Source: an uncultured Sulfitobacter sp. (lineage in GTDB: Bacteria > Pseudomonadota > Alphaproteobacteria > Rhodobacterales > Rhodobacteraceae). Taken from it: a stretch of 64,000 bases of DNA. Each line of letters starts with the position of its first letter. Positions within the stretch are counted from its first letter, which is position 1. The DNA lies in assembly GCF_947497275.1 (NCBI RefSeq), contig NZ_CANMFS010000005.1, positions 124,001 through 188,000 on the forward strand. Direction: 5' to 3'. The notes below the pieces were generated by a model. The model did not search any database. It was not told the DNA's origin and was given only the letters and a program-made list of their open reading frames with translations. Made by a program: the position numbers and the translations under genes. This document shows positions 39,167 through 46,675 of the stretch, piece by piece.

Positions 39167-39187
39167 GCCCCCATATAGTGTGGGGGC
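39167..39187 (+). promoter_or_regulatory. Hairpin overlapping the ribosome-binding site of the SPOR gene
   Basis: GCCCCCA and TGGGGGC form a perfect 7-bp stem around TATAGTG. The GGGGG of the 3' arm is the only purine-rich stretch before the ATG 4 nt later, so the fold may restrict initiation. Confidence 0.4.
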
Positions 39188-39191
39188 ATAG

Positions 39192-40577
39192 ATGAATTTT
39201 ACCAGACTTGTTATGGCGGCTGTGATGTTGGGGTCTGTCGGCACGGGTGCACTACAGGCGCAGACGCAGCCCGGCAGCGAGCCGGCGGAATTCCCGCCCG
39301 CCTCGTATCAGGGCAAGCAGTACGTCGACAGCAATGGCTGCGTGTTTATCCGCGCCGGGATCGACGGGAACGTAAGCTGGGTGCCGCGTGTGACGCGGTC
39401 GCGGAGCGGTGTCTGCGGCTTTCGTCCGACATTTGCCGGGCAGGTGACATCGCCCGAGCCGGTCCAGACCGCGCAGACCGCCGCTGTCGAGCAGATCACA
39501 AATCCGGCGCCGGTCAGCAATCCGGCCCCCGTCGCGGCACCCAAGCCGCGCCCCGTCCGCGCCGCGTCCAAGCCCAAGCCCGCGCCCGTAGTGCGTCAGA
39601 AGGCGCGTGCGCCTGCGCCGAAACCCGTGGTCGTTGCCAAGGCACCCGCGCCGATCGTCGAAGTTGCAGCCGCACCGGTGGCAGTGGACACGGCCTGTAC
39701 GAACCTGTCGCCGATGGGTCAGCGGTATACCCGCAATACCGGTGCAGCCGTGCGCTGCGGACCGCAGGCGCAACCCATCGTCGGTGCGCGCATTGCCTAT
39801 GCAACACCGTCCGCGACTGCCGTAGCACCCGCGCGGCGTACCGCCAAGGCAACCGCCGAACCGCAGCCGATCCGTGTATCGCCGCATACCCGCATCGTGC
39901 CGCGCCATGTCGCGGTCAACCGCACCAACACCACCAACGTGACCGTGCCGCACGGGTACAAGCGCGTCTGGACGGACGGTCGTCTGAACCCGCACCGTGC
40001 CGAGCAGACGCTGGCGGGCCATGCGGCGATGAGCCTGATCTGGACCTCGACCGTGCCGCGCCGTCTGATCAATCAGGCCGACGGCCACGATGTGACCGCA
40101 TCGGTCGCGCTGGTTTACCCCTATACCGATTTCGCGCGCCAGCAGCGCGAGCTGGGGCAGGTGACGATCGTCAAGCGCAACGGCCAAACGCTCAAGCGGA
40201 TCGTGCGCAACACGTCGCGCGTCGTGTCGCCCGAGCCGCGACAGGCGCGGGTGAAGACAGTATCGCGCACGCCGACGTATTCTTCGCGCTCGACGCCCGA
40301 GGGCAGCTCTGCGGTGACGCCGAAGCGTGCGCAGTCAAAAGCGGAGGTGGCTGGAAAGGGATTTGTCCAGGTGGGCAAGTTCGCGGATCCGGCGGCGGCG
40401 CAGCGGCAGGCGCAGCAGGTGCAGCGCCTGGGTCTGCCGGTGCGGATCGGCCGCTATACCCGGAATGGTCGGACGACGCGTCTGGTGATCGCCGGGCCGT
40501 TCGGTGGCCAGCGTGACGTGAGCCGCGCGGTCAGCCGTTTGCGCTCTGCCGGGTTCAGTGGCGCTTTCGCGCGCTGA
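39192..40577 (+). CDS. Exported SPOR-domain protein
   Basis: A 461-residue protein. A signal peptide (MNFTRLVMAAVMLGSVGTGALQA) is followed by a cysteine-containing segment, then a long Ala/Pro/Lys-rich linker (about 95-160: PAPVSNPAPVAAPKPRPVRAA type), a middle region with GYKRVWTDGRLNP, and a C-terminal SPOR domain from about 385 (GFVQVGKFADPAAAQ to SAGFSGAFAR). SPOR domains bind glycan strands stripped of stem peptides at the division site. The linker should let it span the periplasm. A role in septal peptidoglycan is inferred from the domain. Confidence 0.88.
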   Translation: MNFTRLVMAAVMLGSVGTGALQAQTQPGSEPAEFPPASYQGKQYVDSNGCVFIRAGIDGNVSWVPRVTRSRSGVCGFRPTFAGQVTSPEPVQTAQTAAVEQITNPAPVSNPAPVAAPKPRPVRAASKPKPAPVVRQKARAPAPKPVVVAKAPAPIVEVAAAPVAVDTACTNLSPMGQRYTRNTGAAVRCGPQAQPIVGARIAYATPSATAVAPARRTAKATAEPQPIRVSPHTRIVPRHVAVNRTNTTNVTVPHGYKRVWTDGRLNPHRAEQTLAGHAAMSLIWTSTVPRRLINQADGHDVTASVALVYPYTDFARQQRELGQVTIVKRNGQTLKRIVRNTSRVVSPEPRQARVKTVSRTPTYSSRSTPEGSSAVTPKRAQSKAEVAGKGFVQVGKFADPAAAQRQAQQVQRLGLPVRIGRYTRNGRTTRLVIAGPFGGQRDVSRAVSRLRSAGFSGAFAR

Positions 40578-40601
40578 GTGAGCGCGGGATTCGATCATGC
40601 T

Positions 40602-41309
40602 TTATGGCCCGTCGGAGAGGATCCGGTGGGCCATTTCCTTGGCCCAGAGTGCATAGATCCGCGGCCCCGGATGAAAGCCGTCGCGCGCCATGTCATTGGG
40701 GTCCAGCGTGTCGGGCAGCAGGACATGGCGGCTGTGCGGCTCTTTTGCGAGGTCCCCGCGCAGGGCCGTGTCAAAGCGCAGGCTGCGGCGTCCCAAAAGC
40801 CACCGCAGCGGGTGCGGAAGCAGCGGGAAGCGGCCCAGCGGCGGGATCTGCGAGATGTAGAGTGTCCGCGCGCCAGTCCGCTGCTGGATGGTGGAGCGCA
40901 GTCGCGCGTGGGTGCGCCGCCAGCGCGGCAGAGGCCCGCCGCGTGTCACGTCGTTGACGCCTAATACGATAATCGCCACATCCGCCGGTTCGAGCGCGAT
41001 ACCGTCAAGGCCGGCGAAGGTATCGGCAGTGGTTGCGCCGGTGCGCGCGACGAGTTGCCATGTCACCTGCCGGTGCGGGGCGAGCGCCAGCGCCAACTGT
41101 CCCGCCAGTGCCGCGTCCTGATGCTCGGCACCGACACCGGCGGCGGAGCTGTCGCCGATGATCAGCACGCGCAGGGGCGTGCCTGAGCCGGTGCTGCCGG
41201 TGCGCAGCCCTGCGGCTTCGGGCAGAAGCAGCGCGCGTTTGCGCAGCCGTACGGCCTGCACCAGAAGCACCGGCGATAGGCCTGCCGCGATTACCGCGTC
41301 GAGGATCAT
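40602..41309 (-). CDS. SGNH/GDSL hydrolase
   Basis: A 235-residue esterase-type hydrolase. Block I is GDSSAAG with Ser54, block III includes GVND with Asn119, and block V is DGFHPG with Asp210 and His213. A hydrophobic N-terminal segment may anchor it to the membrane. The ATG overlaps the stop of the upstream gene by 4 bp (ATGA), so both are made together. The substrate is unknown; cell-envelope acyl groups are plausible. Confidence 0.88.
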   Translation of the reverse strand: MILDAVIAAGLSPVLLVQAVRLRKRALLLPEAAGLRTGSTGSGTPLRVLIIGDSSAAGVGAEHQDAALAGQLALALAPHRQVTWQLVARTGATTADTFAGLDGIALEPADVAIIVLGVNDVTRGGPLPRWRRTHARLRSTIQQRTGARTLYISQIPPLGRFPLLPHPLRWLLGRRSLRFDTALRGDLAKEPHSRHVLLPDTLDPNDMARDGFHPGPRIYALWAKEMAHRILSDGP

Positions 41310-42319
41310 CCGCCGCAGATGCTTTGCAGGCGCAACCAGGTGCTGTCGTTGAGCAGCGGCTCGGTGGCGCGGCCCTGCATCGGGTCCGCCTCGATCAGAT
41401 CGAGAACGGTTTCCCCGGTGATGTCGCGTGCAAGGGCGTAGGGTGTGCTGCGCAGGTCCGACCCTTCGAACAGGGCCAGCAGATTGGTGGTGTCCGGGCG
41501 GCGGCGCGGCGATTTGAGCAGATGTTCGGCGTAGGAGTCGAGTGCCGCGTCCGAAATCTCGCCCGTTGTCAGGAGGCGGAAATTCTCCCACGGTCCCGTG
41601 ACATCCAGAAGGTCGGCCAGCGGATCGCGTTCGACCTGAAGCGCGACTTCGGCAAGGATGTAGCCTGCGGCGACGTCGGGTTCCTCGTAGTCTTCGAGGA
41701 CCGACCGGTCCAGCACGATCACGCCGCCGGGCAAGTGCAGGGCGGGGCGCGTGAGGCCCGGCACCACGGCAAGTTTCGGAGTGTCGAGCCGGGTGCCGAG
41801 GCGGCGCAGGGCGCGCAGGCCTGCTGCATCGCTGCACATCGGTCCGCTCACCCGCTGCAACCGTTCGATCAGCGCCACGCCGAGTGCCTCGCGCTTGACC
41901 GCTGGCACGACGCGCAGCGTGTTGTCGCGCATCGCGCCGGGCAGCCAGAAGATCAGTAGCGCCACGACCACCGCGACCGACAGAAACGTGCCAAGCCAGC
42001 GCAGGCGTCCCGGCTTGGGGCGGCTTCGATCGAGCGAGCGGCGCAGGGTTTCGATGGCCGCGATCATGTCGGCCTCTCCTGCGGGCAATTCGAGCGTTTC
42101 GGTATCGTCGCCGTCGGGATGATAGATCGCCGGTGTCTTGCCGGGGTTGGCGCGCGCCACAGCGGCGAGCGCCCAGTGGGTGATCGCCTGATCCTTGAGA
42201 TCGGTGATTACCAGCGTGGTGTTTCCGATGGATACGATGACCTCCTGCCGCTGCCGATCGGGCGCGGGGCGCCACAGGCCGGTGGCCTCGATCCGGTCGT
42301 ATCTTGTGAGGGCGGTCAT
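41306..42319 (-). CDS. Single-pass membrane protein with M48-like region lacking HExxH
   Basis: A 337-residue protein I do not recognise by name. Residues 1-105 are a soluble cytoplasmic domain, about 108-127 is a membrane helix (FLSVAVVVALLIFWL), and the rest is outside. LHLPGGVIVLDRSVLEDYEEPD (195-215) matches the strand-turn-helix before the zinc helix of M48 metalloproteases, but the helix itself reads AAGYILAEVALQ, with no His. A catalytically dead protease-like protein is the best reading. Translation is coupled to the SGNH hydrolase downstream. Confidence 0.65.
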   Translation of the reverse strand: MTALTRYDRIEATGLWRPAPDRQRQEVIVSIGNTTLVITDLKDQAITHWALAAVARANPGKTPAIYHPDGDDTETLELPAGEADMIAAIETLRRSLDRSRPKPGRLRWLGTFLSVAVVVALLIFWLPGAMRDNTLRVVPAVKREALGVALIERLQRVSGPMCSDAAGLRALRRLGTRLDTPKLAVVPGLTRPALHLPGGVIVLDRSVLEDYEEPDVAAGYILAEVALQVERDPLADLLDVTGPWENFRLLTTGEISDAALDSYAEHLLKSPRRRPDTTNLLALFEGSDLRSTPYALARDITGETVLDLIEADPMQGRATEPLLNDSTWLRLQSICGG

Positions 42320-42443
42320 GGATGTTAAAACAGGCTCGAATGGTTACGCTGTCATACACAGTATCATCTGGCCGGGGCAGGGCAATGGTACCCGCGCAGC
42401 CAGATATCGCGGTGTGCTGACTACATTTAGTAAAGGAAACACC

Positions 42444-42908
42444 GTGCAGATCAGGGCGGCGGAAACCGAAGATAGGGATGACATCGCGCGGATGTGGCAT
42501 CTGGGCTGGCATCAGGCCCATGCGGCTATCGTGGACCCCGATCTGGTAGATTTGCGCGATCCGGCGGAGTTCGCGGCGCGAACGCAGGCGCATTTGCCGC
42601 AAACCCGTGTGGCTATTGCGCCGGATGGTGCGCTGGCGGGGTTCTTCATGGTCGAGGGGGACGAGTTGTACCAGTTCTATGTCGCCTCCGCGCGCCACGG
42701 CGACGGGACGGCGCGCACGTTGATGACGGCCGCCGAAGCCGCATTCGAGGTGCCGTGCGCCTGGCTGGCCTGCACGGTGGGCAACGCACGCGCGGCGGCG
42801 TTCTATGCCAAATGTGGCTGGCGCAACTGCGGCGCGGAGCCTTGCGCGGTGGAGACGGGCGCGGGGCCGCGCACCGTCGAGGTCTGGCGGTTCGAGAAGA
42901 CGCTATAG
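42444..42908 (+). CDS. GNAT family N-acetyltransferase
   Basis: A 154-residue protein. RAAETEDRDDIARMW at the start, EGDELYQFYVASARHGDGTARTLM (motif A) and VGNARAAAFYAKCGWRN (motif B) define the GNAT fold. The start is a GTG at 42444, chosen because TAAAGGAAAC precedes it; the open frame further upstream overlaps a divergent gene. The acceptor is unknown. It converges with the acyl-CoA ligase by 6 bp. Confidence 0.86.
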   Translation: MQIRAAETEDRDDIARMWHLGWHQAHAAIVDPDLVDLRDPAEFAARTQAHLPQTRVAIAPDGALAGFFMVEGDELYQFYVASARHGDGTARTLMTAAEAAFEVPCAWLACTVGNARAAAFYAKCGWRNCGAEPCAVETGAGPRTVEVWRFEKTL

Positions 42909-44531
42909 ATCGGCGGCGATCTTGCGCAGCGTGTACTTCTGGATCTTGCCCGTCGAGGTCTTCGGCAGTTCCTGAAACACGACCTTTTTCGGCGTTTTGA
43001 AACCGGCGAGAGATTCGCGGGTAAAGGCGATGAGAACAGCCTCGTCCACCTGCGCGCCGGGTTTCAGCTCGACAAAGGCGCAGGGCACCTCGCCCCATTT
43101 CTCGTCGGGTTTGGCGACAACGGCGGTCAGCATCACGGCGTCGTGGCCCATCAGCGTGCCTTCGATCTCGACCGACGAGATGTTTTCGCCGCCCGAGATG
43201 ATGATGTCCTTGGCGCGGTCGGCGATCTGGATATAGCCGTCATCGTGCTGCACGGCGAGATCTCCGGAGTGGAAATAGCCCCCCGCGAAAGCCTCTTGCG
43301 TGGCCTGTGGGTTCTTGAAATAGCCTTTCATCACCGAATTGCCCTGGATCATGATTTCGCCCTGCGTGGTGCCGTCGCGGGGGACTTCGTTCATCTGTGC
43401 GTCCATGACGGTAATGTGCTCCATCATCGGCAAAGCGACACCCTGTCGCGCCTTGACCGCCGCGAGCGCGCTTTTGTCGAGCGCGGCCCAGTCTTCTTGG
43501 CGCCAGATGCATTCGGTGACGTGGCCGTAGGTTTCGGTCAGCCCGTAGACATGGGTGACGTTGAAGCCCAGTGTCTCGATCTTGCCGAGGGTGGCCGGGG
43601 CGGGCGGGGCACCGGCGGTGAACACTTCGACCGTGTGGTCGAAATCGCGCCGGTCGCCGGCATCGGCATTCACCAGCATGTTGAGCACGATGGGCGCGCC
43701 GCCGAAATGGGTCACACGTTCATCCGCGATGGCATTGAAGATCGCCGTTGCCGTGACGTCGCGGCAGCACACCAGCGTGCCGCCGATCAGCGGCATCATC
43801 CAGGTGTGGTTCCAGCCGTTGCAATGAAACAGCGGAACGATCTGCATGAACACAGGATGCAGCACCATCCGCCACGAGATCACCGTGCCCATCGTCATCA
43901 GATAGGAGCCCCGGTGGTGATAGACAACGCCCTTGGGCCGTCCGGTCGTGCCGGAGGTGTAGTTGAGCGCGAGGCTTTCCCATTCATCCTGCGGCATCCG
44001 CCAGTCATAGGCGGGATCGGCGGTTTTCAGCGTGTCTTCGTACAGCGGATGGCGGCCCGTGGCATCGAAGCCCGCTGCGGGGTCCGGTACTTCGATGATA
44101 TGGGGCGCAGGTCCGTCCATTGCGGCGATTGCCGCTTCGGCAAGGTCGATGAACTGGGTATCAGCGAGGATGACTTTTGCGCCGCCGTGGGACAGGATGT
44201 AGGCGACCGTGTCGACATCCAGACGGATGTTGATGGCATTGAGCACGCCGCCGCAGGCCGGGACGCCGAAATGCGCTTCAGCCTGTGCCGGGGTGTTGTG
44301 CAGCAGCGTGGCCACGACATCACCCGACTGGACATCCATCGCCGCAAGGGCGCTGGCGAGGCGCGTGCAGCGGTCGTGGTATTGCGCGTAGGTAACGCGG
44401 TGATTGCCGTAGACCACGGCAGTGCGCGTGGCGAACACATCCGCCGCACGGCGCAGATGGGACAGCGGTGTCAGCGGCACATAGTTCGCGGCGCATTTAT
44501 CGAGCCCGGTCTCGTCGGTCATCCAACCCAT
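42903..44531 (-). CDS. AMP-dependent acyl-CoA synthetase
   Basis: A 542-residue fatty-acid/acyl-CoA ligase. The P-loop reads YTSGTTGRPKGVVYHH, the core ADRAKDIIISGGENISS motif is complete, and the adenylating lysine is in KTSTGKIQKYTL. It belongs to the medium/long-chain FadD-like group; the acyl chain length cannot be read from sequence. The start at MGWMTDE follows GGAGGACCGACC. It is 4 kb from the beta-oxidation cluster, which it could feed. Confidence 0.92.
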   Translation of the reverse strand: MGWMTDETGLDKCAANYVPLTPLSHLRRAADVFATRTAVVYGNHRVTYAQYHDRCTRLASALAAMDVQSGDVVATLLHNTPAQAEAHFGVPACGGVLNAINIRLDVDTVAYILSHGGAKVILADTQFIDLAEAAIAAMDGPAPHIIEVPDPAAGFDATGRHPLYEDTLKTADPAYDWRMPQDEWESLALNYTSGTTGRPKGVVYHHRGSYLMTMGTVISWRMVLHPVFMQIVPLFHCNGWNHTWMMPLIGGTLVCCRDVTATAIFNAIADERVTHFGGAPIVLNMLVNADAGDRRDFDHTVEVFTAGAPPAPATLGKIETLGFNVTHVYGLTETYGHVTECIWRQEDWAALDKSALAAVKARQGVALPMMEHITVMDAQMNEVPRDGTTQGEIMIQGNSVMKGYFKNPQATQEAFAGGYFHSGDLAVQHDDGYIQIADRAKDIIISGGENISSVEIEGTLMGHDAVMLTAVVAKPDEKWGEVPCAFVELKPGAQVDEAVLIAFTRESLAGFKTPKKVVFQELPKTSTGKIQKYTLRKIAADL

Positions 44532-44883
44532 TGGTCGGTCCTCCCAAATTATCCATCGCACGGCGGGCCATTAAGTATGGCACCGGCCGGCCGGACCACG
44601 ATATGCAGAGGAACAGAATTTGCAATCGCATTGGTGGCCGGAGGGGCGCATCGCATGAACGAAACCGCATTGTACCCCGGATTGGCCGCGTTGAGCGTTC
44701 CCGGAGGGATGTGTGCGCAGGGGGTGACTGCACAGTTCATGCCGTTCATTGCCGATGCGGAATCACGGGGCTGATGGGGGGTCTCGTGGCGGCGATACCC
44801 TGTTCCGTCGGGGCGGTGATCCTCCTCCGGTCGGCGGCTCCGGTGCTGATACCTGCGATCAAACAGCCAGAGGAGGACGGTGT
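44532..44883. other. Gap with two possible overlapping micro-ORFs before the sulfotransferase
   Basis: About 350 bp. Two short frames, 44655-44774 and 44774-44887, abut each other and the sulfotransferase start in a chain of overlapping stop and start codons. They are listed separately. I see no other gene. Confidence 0.45.
44655..44774 (+). CDS. Possible micro-ORF (39 aa)
   Basis: The frame begins MNETALYPGLAALSV and ends ADAESRG, with a TGA whose last base is the first base of the next ATG. It has no recognised domain and no strong ribosome-binding site. The case rests on the chain of overlaps only. Confidence 0.25.
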   Translation: MNETALYPGLAALSVPGGMCAQGVTAQFMPFIADAESRG

Positions 44884-44887
44884 GTGA
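44774..44887 (+). CDS. Possible micro-ORF with one membrane segment (37 aa)
   Basis: MGGLVAAIPCSVGAVILLRS, then AAPVLIPAIKQPEEDGV: a single hydrophobic stretch with a charged tail. Its stop overlaps the sulfotransferase GTG by 4 bp (GTGTGA region). It could be a leader that couples translation or a real small membrane protein. Confidence 0.3.
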   Translation: MGGLVAAIPCSVGAVILLRSAAPVLIPAIKQPEEDGV

Positions 44888-45534
44888 TCCTGTCGCGCGG
44901 ACGCAAGTACCTGTTCATTCACATCCCCAAGACCGGCGGCACGTCGATGGCGCTGGCGCTTGAGGGGCGTGCGATGAAGGACGACATCATGCTGGGCGAC
45001 ACGCCCAAGGCGCGCAGGCGGCGGCGGCAGTTGTCGGATGTCACCGCGCGTGGCCGGTTGTGGAAGCACGCGACGCTGGCGGATCTGGACGGGTTGGTCA
45101 GTTTGGACGAGTTGGACGATCTGTTCATCTTTACCATGGTGCGCAATCCGTGGGACCGGATGGTCAGCTATTATCACTGGCTGCGCGGACAGAACTTCGA
45201 TCATCCTGCCGTAACGTTGGCGAAAAGGACGACGTTCGACGCGTTCGTCGCGGCGCCGCTGATCGCGCAGAGCATGAAGGCGGGCACGACGGTCTCCTAT
45301 GTGACGGACGCGGCGGGACGTCTGCGCGCCAATCATTTTGTCCGGCTTGAACATCTTGAAGAGGATCTGGTGCCGCTGCGGGCGCATCTCGGGTTCGATC
45401 TGGATCTGCCGCATGTGAACAGGAGCGACAGGCGCGCGGATTATCGAAGCGCGTACGCCGATGCGAGCCGCGCGCATGTGGCGCGGATCTGTGCGGAAGA
45501 CATCGCGCGGTTCGGATATCGTTTCGAACCGTAA
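44884..45534 (+). CDS. Sulfotransferase family 2 domain protein
   Basis: A 216-residue PAPS-dependent sulfotransferase. The 5'-phosphosulfate loop is FIHIPKTGGTS (11-21) and the 3'-phosphate site is TMVRNPWDRMVSYYHW (about 84-99), both in the form seen in carbohydrate sulfotransferases. The start is GTG 44884 with GAGGAGG 7 bp upstream; the open frame before it is not homologous. Its donor PAPS would come from the sat-cysC product elsewhere in the window. The acceptor, perhaps a surface glycan, is unknown. Confidence 0.88.
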   Translation: MILSRGRKYLFIHIPKTGGTSMALALEGRAMKDDIMLGDTPKARRRRRQLSDVTARGRLWKHATLADLDGLVSLDELDDLFIFTMVRNPWDRMVSYYHWLRGQNFDHPAVTLAKRTTFDAFVAAPLIAQSMKAGTTVSYVTDAAGRLRANHFVRLEHLEEDLVPLRAHLGFDLDLPHVNRSDRRADYRSAYADASRAHVARICAEDIARFGYRFEP

Positions 45535-45752
45535 CCGTGAAGGTGCAGTGGGCGAACGGCTGTTTTTCGTGATCCGACGATTCGGCGCGCGAGAATTGTT
45601 GCGTGAAGCGGCGAAATCCACCGGTGCGGCGGGAATTTAACTTCGTATTAGGAACAATGCCGCAATCCTGCTGTGAAGATGACCATCGGTTGCCCTTCGA
45701 ATCACGACGAATGAACCTATTAACCGATCGCACCGCAAAAAGGGTGCACGCC

Positions 45753-46448
45753 ATGGGGATGGAAAACATGTTTGGACCGGTATTCAGAACGAAGCAGCCG
45801 ACCCGACGCACCGTGGAAGCCGGTGGTGCCGGTGACGGAGGGCTGGCGGCGCTGGGCCACGGGTTGACGGCGGGTACGCGGGTGGCAAGCAATCTGGGCT
45901 GGCGCGCGATCGACGCGCTGGCGGTGGGCGATAAGGTGTTGACCTTTGATCACGGGATGCAGGAAATCACCGAAATCCGCCGCGCCCACGTGTGGCTTGA
46001 TGCGCCGGAGACCGCCGAAGCCCTGTGGCCCGTCGTCGTGCCCGAAGGGGTGTTGGGCAACCGCGAAGAATTGGTGCTGTTGCCCGACCAGGGGGTGATG
46101 GTCGAAAGCGATGCGGCGCAGGACATTCACGGCGATCCGTTTGCTATCCTCACGGCGCTCAGCCTCGAAGGCTATCGCGGCATCCACCGCCGGCAGCCCT
46201 TGCAGCGGATCGAGCTGATCGCGGTCTATTTTGCTGATGAAGAGGTGATCTATGCCGAGGGCGGCGCGCTGATCCATTGCGTGCAGAAACTGGCCCGGCT
46301 CGACCGCTTTATCGAGGCAGGCGCAACCGCGCGCTACCATGTTCTCGGCGGTGAAGACGCGGAAAAACTGGTTGATCATATCTGCATGGAAGATCGCATC
46401 TTGGCGGCCACGAACGGGACGCAAGCGCGGGCGGCTAGTTACGCCTGA
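45753..46448 (+). CDS. Hint-domain protein lacking the splicing cysteine
   Basis: A 231-residue protein of the Rhodobacteraceae Hint type. GLTAGTRVASNLGWRAIDALAVGDKVLTFDHG (about 41-72) matches Hint block A, but the nucleophile Cys before the F/L position is Gly. The later part (LLPDQGVMVES, AEGGALIHCVQKL) follows the family pattern. It lies 227 bp before the CHRD/RTX gene in the same direction. An in-frame ATG at 45711 is an alternative start; AAAAAGGG favours 45753. Confidence 0.8.
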   Translation: MGMENMFGPVFRTKQPTRRTVEAGGAGDGGLAALGHGLTAGTRVASNLGWRAIDALAVGDKVLTFDHGMQEITEIRRAHVWLDAPETAEALWPVVVPEGVLGNREELVLLPDQGVMVESDAAQDIHGDPFAILTALSLEGYRGIHRRQPLQRIELIAVYFADEEVIYAEGGALIHCVQKLARLDRFIEAGATARYHVLGGEDAEKLVDHICMEDRILAATNGTQARAASYA

Positions 46449-46512
46449 AACGAACGCTTTGAACACTTGATCGCGCGTCATATTTCCGGCGCTTGTGGGG
46501 GTCGCCCTGGTT

Positions 46513-46532
46513 CACGGTTCCCGACCGTGTTT
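46513..46532 (+). terminator. Possible terminator after the second Hint gene
   Basis: CACGGT-TCCCG-ACCGTG forms a 6-bp stem followed by TTTG, 64 bp past the stop. Confidence 0.45.
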
Positions 46533-46675
46533 GAAATAAAATGTCGGAAACTGCAATATAATGTTTATTGAAATCAGGTTGTTATCCGGACAGGTTCGGA
46601 TTTTCCGATTTTTATGAAACTCTTGCCTACATGTATCGTGACTATGGGGTGTAAGCAATAAAGGGTAACTATTCC

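Noticed and set aside
39158..39179. TTGACA...TATAGT as a sigma-70 promoter before the SPOR gene
   Set aside because: The spacer is only 11 bp, too short for a promoter; the hairpin is the better reading.
41310..42698. N-terminal extension of the SGNH hydrolase frame
   Set aside because: It runs through the upstream membrane-protein gene in another frame and is Arg-rich without motifs.
43143..44774. 543-codon plus-strand frame over the acyl-CoA ligase
   Set aside because: Antisense shadow without recognisable motifs.
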